Shown: piece by piece, positions 54,008 to 62,795 of the stretch | How the letters are laid out: every line of letters begins with the position of its first letter | Position numbering within the stretch: the first letter of the stretch is position 1 | Source of the DNA: Dichotomicrobium sp964540795 | GTDB lineage: Bacteria > Pseudomonadota > Alphaproteobacteria > Rhizobiales > Rhodomicrobiaceae | Direction of reading: 5' to 3' | Length of the DNA: 64,000 nt | Assembly: GCA_964540795.1 (NCBI GenBank) | Contig: CAZINX010000003.1 | Coordinates: 134,341 to 198,340, forward strand | The notes under the pieces: generated by a model | The model's database searches: none | Told to the model about the DNA's origin: nothing | The model's input: the letters and a program-made list of their open reading frames with translations, nothing else | Position numbers and translations under genes: made by a program

Positions 54008-54457
54008 ATGACGATCCGCACAGTTCTGGCGTCCAGCGCCATCGCTCTCGTTCTGGGTCTCGGCCTGACGACAGGCGGCTCCGTGGCGGAAGCCGGCGGC
54101 AACAAGGCGTGGCTTGAGCAGTTCGGCAGCGGCAACGCCGCCGGCATCGGTCAGCGCGGCTACAAGAACCGCACCAGCGTCTACCAGTACGGCCGCGGCA
54201 ACACCACGATCAGCACCCAGGACGGCTACGGCAACCGCACCGTCATTGGTCAGGGCGGCAGCGGCAACTACGCCGACAGCTATCAGCGCGGCAGCCGCAA
54301 CGTGACCGGCATAGCCCAGTTCGGCTCGGGCAACTCCGCGACCACGACCCAGACCGGACGCGGCAACGCCGTCGGCGTCATCCAGGGCGGTCATGGCAAC
54401 AGCGCCACGACCAACCAGCATGGCTCCGGCAACGTCGGCGTCATCGTTCAGGACTGA
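54008..54457 (+). CDS. curlin-repeat protein (CsgA-like)
   Basis: The 149-residue product has a signal peptide (ending near AEA, residue 29) and five curlin-type repeats of about 22 residues, each with the spacing Q-x-G-x-x-N (for example EQFGSGNAAGIGQRGYKN and AQFGSGNSATTTQTGRGN). Such repeats stack into the beta-helix of curli amyloid fibres outside the cell. It is rich in Gly, Asn, Gln and Thr and has no Cys. AAGGGAG precedes ATG 54008. First gene of a three-gene curli group; no csgG, csgE or csgF is in the window, so the secretion pore must be elsewhere. Confidence 0.9.
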   Translation: MTIRTVLASSAIALVLGLGLTTGGSVAEAGGNKAWLEQFGSGNAAGIGQRGYKNRTSVYQYGRGNTTISTQDGYGNRTVIGQGGSGNYADSYQRGSRNVTGIAQFGSGNSATTTQTGRGNAVGVIQGGHGNSATTNQHGSGNVGVIVQD

Positions 54458-54523
54458 GCTTTTTCGATCATCAAGACGGGGGGCGTGCGCGCCCCTCGCA
54501 ACCCCGCCCGATGGAGGCATGAC

Positions 54524-54940
54524 ATGACCAGACGCAACAGAAACATCCGCCGCGCCCTGGCGGGCGCCGCGCTGACCGCAGGAATGATGGCGATGGGTGC
54601 AGGTTTTTCGGGCGATGACGCCGGCGCAGGCTGGTTCACCAGCGACAACCTGCGCTGCGAGATCGAGGTGACGCCGAACGCTTACGGCGTCGAACTGCGC
54701 GGCGTGGTGTTCAGCGAGGAGAAGGTCTCCGGCCGCTACGAGCTGACGGTCGAGCAGGACGGCGTGAGCGGACAGTCGCTCATCAACCAGGCCGGCGGCT
54801 TTGCGGCTTATCCGGGCAGCCCGGCCCATCTTGGCGTCGTCACGCTCGGCGGCACGGGCTCGGCCTACAACGCCAAGCTCAAGGTTCACGCCGGCGGCGA
54901 GACTTACGTCTGCGCCAAGCGCGTCGGCGGCAACGTGTAA
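54524..54940 (+). CDS. csgH: CsgH-like curli chaperone/inhibitor
   Basis: The 138-residue protein has an N-terminal export signal and a single Ig-like domain with the CsgH pattern: LRCEIEVTPNAYGVELRGVV, GRYELTVEQDGVSGQSLINQ, AGGFAAYPG, and a last strand with ETYVCAKR, where two Cys (in RCEI and YVCA) can form the family disulfide. CsgH replaces CsgC in alphaproteobacteria and blocks curlin polymerisation in the periplasm. GGAGG lies just before ATG 54524. It sits between two curlin genes. Confidence 0.82.
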   Translation: MTRRNRNIRRALAGAALTAGMMAMGAGFSGDDAGAGWFTSDNLRCEIEVTPNAYGVELRGVVFSEEKVSGRYELTVEQDGVSGQSLINQAGGFAAYPGSPAHLGVVTLGGTGSAYNAKLKVHAGGETYVCAKRVGGNV

Positions 54941-54964
54941 GCGCGATACCAGGGGAGCCGAGAG

Positions 54965-55366
54965 ATGAAACGCACTACGCTTTGCGCCGCCCTTATGGCC
55001 GCGACCATCGGCCTTGGCGGTCTCGCCGCGCCGGAGCCGGCCGAGGCAGGCGGCAGCTTCAGCATCTATGTTTCGCCCAAAAGCGAGCGCGGCAAACAAA
55101 AGGTCGAGCGCGGTCTGAAGCTGTTCTCGCACATCCAGCAGCGCCGCGCGGCGCGTCGCGGACGCAACAATTCAGCCTATGTCGAGCAAAACGGCAGCGG
55201 CAACACCGCCGGGATTTATCAGCGCGGCAGCGGCCACGATGCCAGCATCGCCCAGAACGGCAATGACAACGCCTTCGGCATCTTCCAGTTCGGCAAGGGC
55301 ACCAGCGGACACGCGCACCAGAACGGCGACGGACAGGCCGGGCTGCTGTTTCAGGGCGGCTGGTAA
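54965..55366 (+). CDS. second curlin-repeat protein, possible nucleator
   Basis: The 133-residue product has a signal peptide (cleavage near AEA, residue 28), a basic linker (residues 38-70, with KSERGKQKVERGLKLF and RRAARRGRNN) and only two to three curlin repeats (EQNGSGNTAGIYQRGSGH, AQNGNDNAFGIFQFGKG, HQNGDGQAGLLFQGG). Short repeat array and basic segment recall the nucleator CsgB more than CsgA, but this is a judgement from layout. It starts 24 bases after csgH and is probably translated from the same mRNA. Confidence 0.8.
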   Translation: MKRTTLCAALMAATIGLGGLAAPEPAEAGGSFSIYVSPKSERGKQKVERGLKLFSHIQQRRAARRGRNNSAYVEQNGSGNTAGIYQRGSGHDASIAQNGNDNAFGIFQFGKGTSGHAHQNGDGQAGLLFQGGW

Positions 55367-55387
55367 ATCTGAAAAGTCCCGGCGGCG

Positions 55388-56755
55388 TCAGGAGAGCGGC
55401 AGGATGCGGAATGGCAGCTTGCCGCCTTTTGGCGTGAGCGTGACCGTCGCCGCGATCTGCGCGGGCACCGGACCGACATATTCCAGCCGGTAGCGGCGCA
55501 AGAGCTGGGTGAGCGCCAGCGTGTTCTCGATCAGCGAGAGCGCCCCGCCGACACAGGCCCGCTTGCCCGCGCCGAACGGCAGATAGGCGTACTTGTCGCG
55601 CGCCCGCGCCTTCTCCGGCTCGAAGCGGCTGGGGTCGAATTTCTCCGGCTCATCCCAGATGCGCGGGTCGTGATGAACGATATACGGGCAAAGCACGACC
55701 TTGTCGCCCGGCTCGACCTTGTTGCCGGCCAGCTCATCCTCCGCCGTCGCCTGGCGGATCAGGCTCCAGATCGGCGGGTAAAGCCGCATGGTTTCCTGCA
55801 GCACCGCGCGGGTGTAGGTCAGCGCCTGCATGTCCTCGAAGGTGGGCACACGGTCGCCATAGACGGCTTCGCCTTCGGCGCGGATGCGCTCGGCCACCTC
55901 CGGGTAAAGCGAAAGCAGGTAGAAGCACCAGGTGAGCGTGAGGGCGGTCGTCTCGGTGCCGGCCCAGAGATACTGCTTCATCTCGTCCATGACCTGGCGC
56001 TCGTCGAACTCCGGCACGTCAGGGTCCGCCGCGGCCTCGCGCATCATGGTCAAGAGGGTGCGCTCGCGATAATCGCGCGGGTCGGCGCCCAGCACCATCG
56101 GCGGCACGGACAGCCAGTGGCCGATCGCGGTCGCGGCGTCATCGTCGGACGGCACCTCGGTCCACTCGCCCTTGACCTTTTTCAGCCGCACCTTCTTGTG
56201 GTTGAGCACGTCGGTGTAGCTCTTGACCGCCGAGAAGATCAGGTGCGGATTGAACGGCACGTCCCGGTCGAAGAGCGCCTTGCAGATCATGTTGGCCGCC
56301 AGCGACCACGTCTCTTCCAGCAGGTTCACCGGCTCGCCCGTCTTTGCCAGTTCAGCCCAGCGCGCGCTGCGCTCATTCACCGAGGCGAGCAGATAGGGCA
56401 TGTATTCGGTGTACATCTTGGGCTGGAACGCGGCCTGCTGGGGCATACGGATCTTCTGCCAGAGCGCGCCGTCCACCGTGATCATGCTGTTGCCGAAGAT
56501 CGGGCGCAGCCCGTCAAAATACTTGCCGTAGGCGTCGTAGCGCTTCACCAGCACCTGCTTGAACAGCTCCGGGTCGCTGAGGAAAAAGATGCGCTCATCG
56601 CGCAGATTGATGCGGATGCAGCCGCCGTATTTCTGGCCCATGCGCACCAGCGCGGGCATCGGGTCGTCCTGCTTGGCGAGCATCTGGAGCTTGAACCAGA
56701 CGGTTTCCGCCTCGCCAAGTCCCTGGGCGTGAGTCTGCGCAGCATCCATCGACAT
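55388..56755 (-). CDS. cytochrome P450
   Basis: The 455-residue protein has the P450 core: I-helix motif AGTETTALT, ExxR in LQETMRLYPP, and the haem loop FGAGKRACVGG with proximal Cys C401. The fold and spacing (YLPFGAGKRACVGGALS) are like CYP102/fatty-acid or CYP4-like class rather than camphor-type P450s. No redox partner gene is beside it and none is fused. AAAGG precedes ATG 56755. It is convergent with the curli group (21 bases apart). Substrate unknown. Confidence 0.92.
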   Translation of the reverse strand: MSMDAAQTHAQGLGEAETVWFKLQMLAKQDDPMPALVRMGQKYGGCIRINLRDERIFFLSDPELFKQVLVKRYDAYGKYFDGLRPIFGNSMITVDGALWQKIRMPQQAAFQPKMYTEYMPYLLASVNERSARWAELAKTGEPVNLLEETWSLAANMICKALFDRDVPFNPHLIFSAVKSYTDVLNHKKVRLKKVKGEWTEVPSDDDAATAIGHWLSVPPMVLGADPRDYRERTLLTMMREAAADPDVPEFDERQVMDEMKQYLWAGTETTALTLTWCFYLLSLYPEVAERIRAEGEAVYGDRVPTFEDMQALTYTRAVLQETMRLYPPIWSLIRQATAEDELAGNKVEPGDKVVLCPYIVHHDPRIWDEPEKFDPSRFEPEKARARDKYAYLPFGAGKRACVGGALSLIENTLALTQLLRRYRLEYVGPVPAQIAATVTLTPKGGKLPFRILPLS

Positions 56756-57104
56756 TGACCTTTCGCCGGTATCCCTCATCGCGCACCGCGCGTGCATTGC
56801 TGTGTCGGATACCACCATCCGCGCGCGCCTGTCTACTTGGCGGAGAACCTCGCAAATGCGGCGAAAATTTACGTGCTTTTCGCGTAACGGCGCATCGCGA
56901 TTCGGCAGCCCAGCCACAGACGGAGGTGGATGACGCGCGCTAAAGCCTTGCCATCGCCGTATGAAATGTTTTTCAGTATAGACGGGACGGCGGATTTGGG
57001 CCCGGCGTTCCGGCCTGCGCTTTGCGGGCCGACTGGGGAGAGAACAAGGCACTAGAGTTTGGCGGCCTGCCGATTCGCAGGCGCCGGTGATGGGGGAGTA
57101 AAAC
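56756..57104. other. 349-base divergent intergenic region
   Basis: This lies between the P450 gene and the beta-barrel gene. It holds an inverted repeat GGTATCC (56768-56774) / GGATACC (56807-56813) just upstream of the P450 start, possibly an operator, and a TATAGA box around 56978 without a good -35. No coding sequence is convincing. Confidence 0.4.
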
Positions 57105-58367
57105 GTGTTGATGGGGGAAGTGCGTGCGCGGTCCGTGCTCGGGGCCGTGAGCGTCGCGGCGTTGTGCGCTATGGCGCCGACGGCGATGGCGGCGGACCTG
57201 TTGGGGCAGGACGAGACCGCCAAGGGCGTTTACGAGACGCCGCATCAGTATTTCGTCGGCTTGAGCGCGCGGGGGCTGTACGGGCATCTGGAGCGCGAGG
57301 GCAGCGACTTTTTCCGCAAACTCAAGATCGACGGCGATGTAGAGGTTGTCGATCCGGATTTTGTCAGTTTCGACAATGACGAAGAGTTTTCGGGTTTTGA
57401 GGGCGAGGCGTTTATTGGCAAGCGCTTTGGCGATTATTCGATCGCGTTCTTCGTCGGCGGCTCGGTGATCTCGTCCGATGTCAGAGATAGCGGGTCGATC
57501 GAAGCAGAGGACGCCGACGGATATCACCTGATGCTGCCCGCCCCAGAACTGGACAAGAGCCGGACCTTCAAGTGGATCGACACCAACCAATTCGATATCA
57601 ACGACTATAAATATCGCAACGACTACGACCGGCGCGAGATCGCGTTTGGGGTCCGCCCGACGTTCTATTTCGGCGGCGATCCGGCCCCGAGCATGAAGGA
57701 CGTGAGCCTGAAAGACGCGCCCATGCCGGTCGAGGGCGGCTTGCAGAACATGCTTCAGCCGATGGTTTTCGCCACGCTCGGCACGGTCGAGGTCAACGAG
57801 CATTTTTCGGGTTTCACCGACAACGACCCGCCAGAAGAACAGCCGAACTCACCGTTCGCCTCTCATCCGGGTAACATACAGTTCGCCTACGACAACGACA
57901 TCGAATCCGACTTCACCGGCATCGGCTTCGGCCTGAGCCTGCGCGGCCCGCTGCATAACGGCGGCCTCAAGATCGGCTATTTCGCCACGGCAAAAGCCTC
58001 CGCCGAGTTCCACGAAGCCGACGCTACCTCTTCCTCTTTTTATGACCAGCTGTGGGACGATCCCGATAACTATGGCATTCGGGGATGTACGGGCGTGCCA
58101 ACCGCGCCATGCAACAAATTCATCAAAAACAGCGAACCCGGGGTTACATCCTCCAAAGACATGAGCGAGGAGAAAACCGTCTGGACGCTGCATTTCGAAG
58201 GCGGCCTGACCTTCGGCCTGACCGAGGGCATCAACCTCGAACTCGGCGGGCGCTACCGCCGCACCGAAGCGCCGCAGGTCATCATCGACGGCACGCAGGA
58301 CGCCTACATCGCCTTCGAGGAAGCCGAGGAGATGGGCGGCTTCGTCGGGCTGACCGCGCAGTTCTGA
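57105..58367 (+). CDS. outer-membrane beta-barrel protein, family not assigned
   Basis: The 420-residue product has a signal peptide (ending AMA, about residue 28). Alternating hydrophobic strands follow through the chain (QYFVGLSARGLYGHL, GEAFIGKRFGDYSIAFFVGG, GFGLSLRGPLHNGGLKIGYF) and the sequence ends in a terminal Phe (GGFVGLTAQF), the signature for outer-membrane barrel assembly. Loops are strongly acidic (for example VVDPDFVSFDNDEEF). Two Cys in RGCTGVPTAPCN may form a loop disulfide. The start is GTG 57105, 6 bases after GGGGGAG; ATG 57111 is the alternative. Function unknown; pore or adhesion role possible. Confidence 0.78.
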   Translation: MLMGEVRARSVLGAVSVAALCAMAPTAMAADLLGQDETAKGVYETPHQYFVGLSARGLYGHLEREGSDFFRKLKIDGDVEVVDPDFVSFDNDEEFSGFEGEAFIGKRFGDYSIAFFVGGSVISSDVRDSGSIEAEDADGYHLMLPAPELDKSRTFKWIDTNQFDINDYKYRNDYDRREIAFGVRPTFYFGGDPAPSMKDVSLKDAPMPVEGGLQNMLQPMVFATLGTVEVNEHFSGFTDNDPPEEQPNSPFASHPGNIQFAYDNDIESDFTGIGFGLSLRGPLHNGGLKIGYFATAKASAEFHEADATSSSFYDQLWDDPDNYGIRGCTGVPTAPCNKFIKNSEPGVTSSKDMSEEKTVWTLHFEGGLTFGLTEGINLELGGRYRRTEAPQVIIDGTQDAYIAFEEAEEMGGFVGLTAQF

Positions 58368-58389
58368 TCCGCGGATGCTCAGGGCGTTG

Positions 58390-58427
58390 ACGCAATGCAG
58401 CGGCGGCCCCCGTTTGCTGCATTGCGT
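58390..58427. terminator. 12-bp perfect stem-loop between convergent genes
   Basis: ACGCAATGCAGC (58390-58401) and GCTGCATTGCGT (58416-58427) form a perfect stem with a 14-base loop, between the ends of the beta-barrel and phosphatase genes. No T-run follows, so termination would be factor-assisted or the element stabilises the mRNA ends. Confidence 0.55.
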
Positions 58428-58453
58428 TCACCAAGGTCGGCGGGGAGTGACGC

Positions 58454-59002
58454 CTAGCGTGTCGCTTCGACGCGAACCGGCATGGCGAACGGCCGGGCCG
58501 GCTCCAGCGCCGCACTCTCTGCGATGGCCGCCGCCGCCTCGATCATCCGGCCCTCCCGCCCCAGCGCCTCATCGGCGAAGCTGACAAGCCGCGGGTTGGG
58601 CTGGGCGGTCGGAGAGCTTTCGCGCAAGAGCCGGGCGATCCGGTGTTCATCCGTCTCCGGGTTCAGCGCGCAGACAATGGTGAAGGCCGCGGCCGTCGAC
58701 CGGCTGATCCCCGCGAGACAATTCACGAGAACCGGCGCAGCGCGATCCCACGACATGACGAAATCGACGAGCGCGGCGACATGCTCCGGCGATGGCGCGA
58801 CATGCCCGTCGCGCGGCTCGGTGATGTCGTTCATGGTCAGTCGTAGATGGCGCTCGCGCGGCACGCAGGCCGGGGTGAGCAGTTCGCGCATGATCTCGTC
58901 ATTGACCAGCGAGATCATATGCCCCGGCCGGGTCCGCTCCACCACGTGATCGATTGCGTCGAGCGGACATATGTAAAGCATTTCCGGCGATGGCGTGTAC
59001 AT
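58454..59002 (-). CDS. dual-specificity/tyrosine phosphatase-like protein
   Basis: The 182-residue protein has the cysteine phosphatase loop CLAGISRSTAAA (C95, R101, spacing C-x5-R) and an upstream Asp in MNDITEPRDG that may be the general acid. It belongs to the small predicted tyrosine phosphatases of alphaproteobacteria. Its substrate is unknown. It is divergent from acs and convergent with the beta-barrel gene. Confidence 0.85.
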   Translation of the reverse strand: MYTPSPEMLYICPLDAIDHVVERTRPGHMISLVNDEIMRELLTPACVPRERHLRLTMNDITEPRDGHVAPSPEHVAALVDFVMSWDRAAPVLVNCLAGISRSTAAAFTIVCALNPETDEHRIARLLRESSPTAQPNPRLVSFADEALGREGRMIEAAAAIAESAALEPARPFAMPVRVEATR

Positions 59003-59176
59003 GTTCTGGCCCGTTCGCGCCGACCTGCGCGGTATATCACCTGTTGGGCGCGCTCGCTCTTGCTGTCAAGCCGCAAGCCCGCTTTCGACGAACGAGGCGT
59101 TGCGCCTGACCGGCCACACCGACATAATGCGCGCATCGAACAAGCCTTGCCAGAATTTCCCGGGAGGAGCCCTGAC

Positions 59177-61126
59177 ATGTCCGACGATAAGATTTATCCC
59201 GTTCCCGAAGACTGGGCCAATAACGCTTATGTGAATCGCGCTCAATATGAAGAAATGTACCGGCAGAGCATCGAGAACCCGGACGAGTTTTGGCGCCATC
59301 ACGGTTACCGGATCGACTGGATCAAACCGTACACCAAGGTCAAGAACACATCCTACGATCCGCACAACGTCGATATCCGCTGGTTCGAGGACGGCACGCT
59401 GAATGTCTGCGCCAACTGCGTGGACCGGCACCTGCCCGCGCGCGGCGATCAGGTCGCCATCCTGTGGGAAGGCGACGAGCCGGACATGGACCTCAAGATC
59501 ACCTATCGCCAGCTCCACGAACGGGTGTCGCGCTTCGCGAATGTGCTGAAGAAGCTGGGCGTCAAGAAGGGCGACCGCGTCACGATCTACCTGCCGATGA
59601 TCCCCGAGGCGGCCTACGCGATGCTGGCCTGCGCGCGCATCGGCGCGATCCATTCAGTCGTCTTCGGCGGCTTTTCGCCGGATGCTCTGGCCGGGCGCAT
59701 CAACGACTGCGATTCGAACCTCGTCATCACGGCGGACGAAGGCGTGCGCGGCGGCCGCGCCGTCCCGCTGAAGGCGAACACCGACAAGGCGCTCACCCAT
59801 GCGCCGAGCGTGCAGAACGTCTTGGTGGTCAAGCGCACCAACGCCGAGGTTCCGTGGACCGAAGGCCGCGACGTCTGGCTTCATGAGCAGATGGAGCAGG
59901 TCTCCGCGGACTGCCCGCCCGAGGAAATGAGCGCGGAAGACCCGCTGTTCATTCTCTACACTTCCGGGTCGACCGGCCAGCCGAAGGGCGTGCTGCATAC
60001 CTCGGGCGGTTATCTCGTGCACGCCTCGATGACGCACCAGTACATCTTCGACTACAAGGACGGCGACATCTACTGGTGCACGGCCGACGTCGGCTGGGTG
60101 ACGGGCCACTCCTACATCGTCTACGGCCCGCTCGCGAACGGCGCGACGACGCTGATGTTCGAGGGCGTTCCGAACTACCCAAGCGCCTCGCGGTTCTGGG
60201 ACGTCGTCGACAAGCATCAGGTCAACATCTTCTATACCGCGCCGACCGCGATCCGCGCGTTGATGGGCGCTGGCGAGGAGCATGTGAAGAAGACCAGCCG
60301 CAAGTCGCTCAAGCTGCTCGGCTCCGTCGGCGAGCCGATCAACCCCGAAGCGTGGGAATGGTTCTATCATGTCGTCGGCGAGGGCCGCTGCCCGATCGTC
60401 GACACCTGGTGGCAAACCGAGACAGGCGGCATTCTCGTCAGTGCCCTGCCCGGCGCGATCGATCTGAAGCCGGGTTCCGCGACCCTGCCCTTCTTCGGCG
60501 TTCAGCCGGGGCTGGTCGACAACGAAGGCAACCCGATAGAGGGGGCCGGCGCGGGCAACCTCGTGATACGCGACTCCTGGCCGGGCCAGATGCGCACGGT
60601 CTACCGCGACCATGAACGCTTCGTGCAGACCTATTTCAGCACGTATCCCGGCATGTATTTCACCGGCGACGGCGCAAAGCGTGACGAGGACGGCTACTAT
60701 TGGGTTACCGGCCGCGTTGATGACGTGCTGAATGTCTCCGGGCACCGCATGGGCACAGCGGAGATCGAATCCGCGCTGGTCGCGCATCCGAAGGTTTCCG
60801 AAGCCGCCGTGGTGGGCTATCCGCACGACATCAAGGGCCAGGGCATCTATGTCTATGTGACGCTGATGGCCGGGGAGCAGCCCAGCGAAGAGCTGCACAA
60901 GGAGCTGCGCGACTGGGTCCGCAACGAGATCGGCCCCATCGCGTCGCCCGACATCATCCAGTTCGCCAGCGGTCTGCCCAAGACCCGCTCGGGCAAGATC
61001 ATGCGCCGCATCCTGCGCAAGATCGCCGAGGACGATTTCTCCAACCTCGGGGACACCTCGACGCTGGCCGAGCCTGGCGTGGTCAATGAGCTGATCGAGC
61101 AGCGGCAGAACCGCGCTTCAGCGTAA
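59177..61126 (+). CDS. acs: acetyl-CoA synthetase
   Basis: Acs activates acetate to acetyl-CoA through acetyl-AMP. The 649-residue length is typical. Core motifs are YTSGSTGQPKGVLHT (ATP loop), WWQTETGG, the hinge in GRVDDVLNVSGHRM, and the C-terminal KTRSGKIMRR with the catalytic lysine that is also the acetylation control site. The start at 59177 has GGGAGGA. An intrinsic terminator follows. With PpsA, FBP aldolase/phosphatase and 3-hydroxybutyrate dehydrogenase it supports growth on acetate-type substrates. Confidence 0.97.
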   Translation: MSDDKIYPVPEDWANNAYVNRAQYEEMYRQSIENPDEFWRHHGYRIDWIKPYTKVKNTSYDPHNVDIRWFEDGTLNVCANCVDRHLPARGDQVAILWEGDEPDMDLKITYRQLHERVSRFANVLKKLGVKKGDRVTIYLPMIPEAAYAMLACARIGAIHSVVFGGFSPDALAGRINDCDSNLVITADEGVRGGRAVPLKANTDKALTHAPSVQNVLVVKRTNAEVPWTEGRDVWLHEQMEQVSADCPPEEMSAEDPLFILYTSGSTGQPKGVLHTSGGYLVHASMTHQYIFDYKDGDIYWCTADVGWVTGHSYIVYGPLANGATTLMFEGVPNYPSASRFWDVVDKHQVNIFYTAPTAIRALMGAGEEHVKKTSRKSLKLLGSVGEPINPEAWEWFYHVVGEGRCPIVDTWWQTETGGILVSALPGAIDLKPGSATLPFFGVQPGLVDNEGNPIEGAGAGNLVIRDSWPGQMRTVYRDHERFVQTYFSTYPGMYFTGDGAKRDEDGYYWVTGRVDDVLNVSGHRMGTAEIESALVAHPKVSEAAVVGYPHDIKGQGIYVYVTLMAGEQPSEELHKELRDWVRNEIGPIASPDIIQFASGLPKTRSGKIMRRILRKIAEDDFSNLGDTSTLAEPGVVNELIEQRQNRASA

Positions 61127-61165
61127 GCGAGAGGCAGGCGGCGGCGCGCCCGCCCCGCTGGTCAC

Positions 61166-61197
61166 GCGGCCCGCGCCTGCGGGCCGCATCTTTTTTT
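61166..61197 (+). terminator. intrinsic terminator of acs
   Basis: GCGGCCCGC (61166-61174) and GCGGGCCGC (61179-61187) form a 9-bp stem with a 4-base loop, followed by ATC and seven T (61191-61197), 40 bases after the acs stop. Confidence 0.85.
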
Positions 61198-61261
61198 CCG
61201 CGCTTGAATCGCTACATCCGGCCTGCGGACGCACACAGCCGGCGGCGCGCAGGGAGGCAGC

Positions 61262-62413
61262 ATGTTCGGACGCAGTTACTATCTTTTTTCGTTGCTCGGT
61301 TTCCGCATCGGACTGGACGCCTCCTGGTTCATTCTCGCCTTCCTGATCGTCTGGTCGCTGTCGACCGGGTACTTTCCGGCCGTGGTCGAGGGACTGGCGG
61401 GCGTCACCTATCTATGGATGGGCGTGCTCGGCGCGCTGGGGCTATTTGCCTCGCTGATCTTCCACGAACTGGCGCACGCCGTGGTCGCAAGGCAATACAA
61501 CCTGCGAATCTCCGGCATCACGCTGTTCGTATTCGGCGGCGTCGCCCAGCTTGAGGAAGAGCCGCGCACTGCAAAAGCCGAGTTTCTCGTCGCCATCGCC
61601 GGACCGATCGCGAGCATCCTGCTCTCGATCCTGTTCTTTGGCATCACCGCAAGCGGCATCTTCGCCGGCGTCGAGCCGCTCCTCGCCGTGACCGGCTATC
61701 TCGCTCTCATCAACTTCGTGCTTGCCGCGTTCAACATGGTGCCCGCTTTCCCGCTCGATGGCGGGCGGATTCTGCGGGCGATCCTGTGGTGGTGGAGCGG
61801 GAACATGTCGCGCGCCACGCGCATGGCCGCCACGGTCGGCGGTGGCTTGGGCATCGCGCTGATGGCATTTGGCGCTTACAACGCCTTCACCGGCATCGTC
61901 GTTGCCGGCATGTGGCAGATCCTGATTGGCTTCTTCATCTATCGCGCGGCCGGGATGGCGCGCGAGCAGGCCGGCAATCTGCCGGGGCCGGGTCATTCGC
62001 ATATCGGGCAGATCGTCGACCGCGACCAGCCGCGCGTGCCGGCGGATGCCTCGCTGGAGACGGCGGCGCAAGCGTATTTCTACCGGCTTCGGCCGCGCAT
62101 CCTGCTCTTGGAAGACCAGGAGCGGGTTGTGGGCACGCTGACCCTTGGCGACTATGCCCATGTGCCCAAGATGCAATGGGACGATATCCCGGTGCGCCAG
62201 GTCATGCAGCCGCTCACCGACCAGCCGATGGCCCGGCCAGCCGAGCCGGCCAGCGAGGTGCTCAAGCGCATGGTCCGCGAAGGGCACACGCATGTCGTGA
62301 TCGTCGATACCGGACGCGTCGTCGGCGTGCTAACCCGGCGCGACATCATGAATTTCGTCGAGCCGCAAGAAGAGCGCGGCCCGGCCGGCGCTGCCGCGCA
62401 GCAGGCAGAATGA
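61262..62413 (+). CDS. site-2 protease (M50) with CBS domains
   Basis: The 383-residue protein has six or so membrane helices with the zinc motif HELAH (H68, E69, H72) and the third ligand region PAFPLDGGRILRA. Residues 245-370 form a CBS pair (DASLETAAQAYF and VRQVMQPL, then VIVDTGRVVGVLTRRDIMNF), which binds adenine nucleotides in related enzymes. It belongs to the archaeal/bacterial S2P group with C-terminal CBS, which cleaves membrane-bound proteins. Good fit as a stand-alone gene between acs and tRNA-Gly. Confidence 0.9.
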   Translation: MFGRSYYLFSLLGFRIGLDASWFILAFLIVWSLSTGYFPAVVEGLAGVTYLWMGVLGALGLFASLIFHELAHAVVARQYNLRISGITLFVFGGVAQLEEEPRTAKAEFLVAIAGPIASILLSILFFGITASGIFAGVEPLLAVTGYLALINFVLAAFNMVPAFPLDGGRILRAILWWWSGNMSRATRMAATVGGGLGIALMAFGAYNAFTGIVVAGMWQILIGFFIYRAAGMAREQAGNLPGPGHSHIGQIVDRDQPRVPADASLETAAQAYFYRLRPRILLLEDQERVVGTLTLGDYAHVPKMQWDDIPVRQVMQPLTDQPMARPAEPASEVLKRMVREGHTHVVIVDTGRVVGVLTRRDIMNFVEPQEERGPAGAAAQQAE

Positions 62414-62492
62414 TGCGCGCAGGCCCTTGCATTCGCTGATCGTATGCGCCATAACACCGGATGTGGTGAAAAGCGCCGTTACCCTCCACTGC

Positions 62493-62567
62493 GCGGGCGT
62501 AGCTCAGGGGTAGAGCACAACCTTGCCAAGGTTGGGGTCGTGAGTTCGAATCTCATCGCCCGCTCCA
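62493..62567 (+). tRNA. tRNA-Gly(GCC)
   Basis: A 75-base cloverleaf: acceptor GCGGGCG/CGCCCGC, D arm with GCTCAGGGGTAGAGC, anticodon loop TTGCCAA giving GCC, T arm GTGAGTTCGAATCTCAT, discriminator T and encoded CCA at 62565-62567. It borders the mobile DNA at the right end, and tRNA-Gly genes often mark integration sites. Confidence 0.95.
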
Positions 62568-62795
62568 TCTAACTTTTTGATGTTGTTGATTGTTAGGGCT
62601 TCGGTTGCCTTCCGCTCTTCGCCGGTTTCTCGATTCGCCACGGATTTGCCATACCAACTCGGGGTCGCTCGTTTGTTCCGTCATTGGAACATTGCGACTC
62701 TGGGTTGTTGACCTGGCAGCAGTCCGTTCATTGGTAATCGGGGTACATATCCCGTTCCGAACTTTCGATCCAGTACTTCTACCAACGCTCATTGA
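62568..62795. other. non-coding junction between tRNA-Gly and mobile DNA
   Basis: About 230 bases with markedly lower GC than the rest of the window. No ORF is convincing. A direct repeat of the tRNA 3' end (an att site) is not visible in the window, and no clear IS630 terminal repeat was found. The composition suggests acquired DNA. Confidence 0.45.

Noticed and set aside
54008..54457. Short direct repeats resembling a CRISPR or satellite array
   Set aside because: The periodicity is at protein level (curlin repeats of about 22 residues) with variable DNA. No CRISPR array is seen anywhere in the window.
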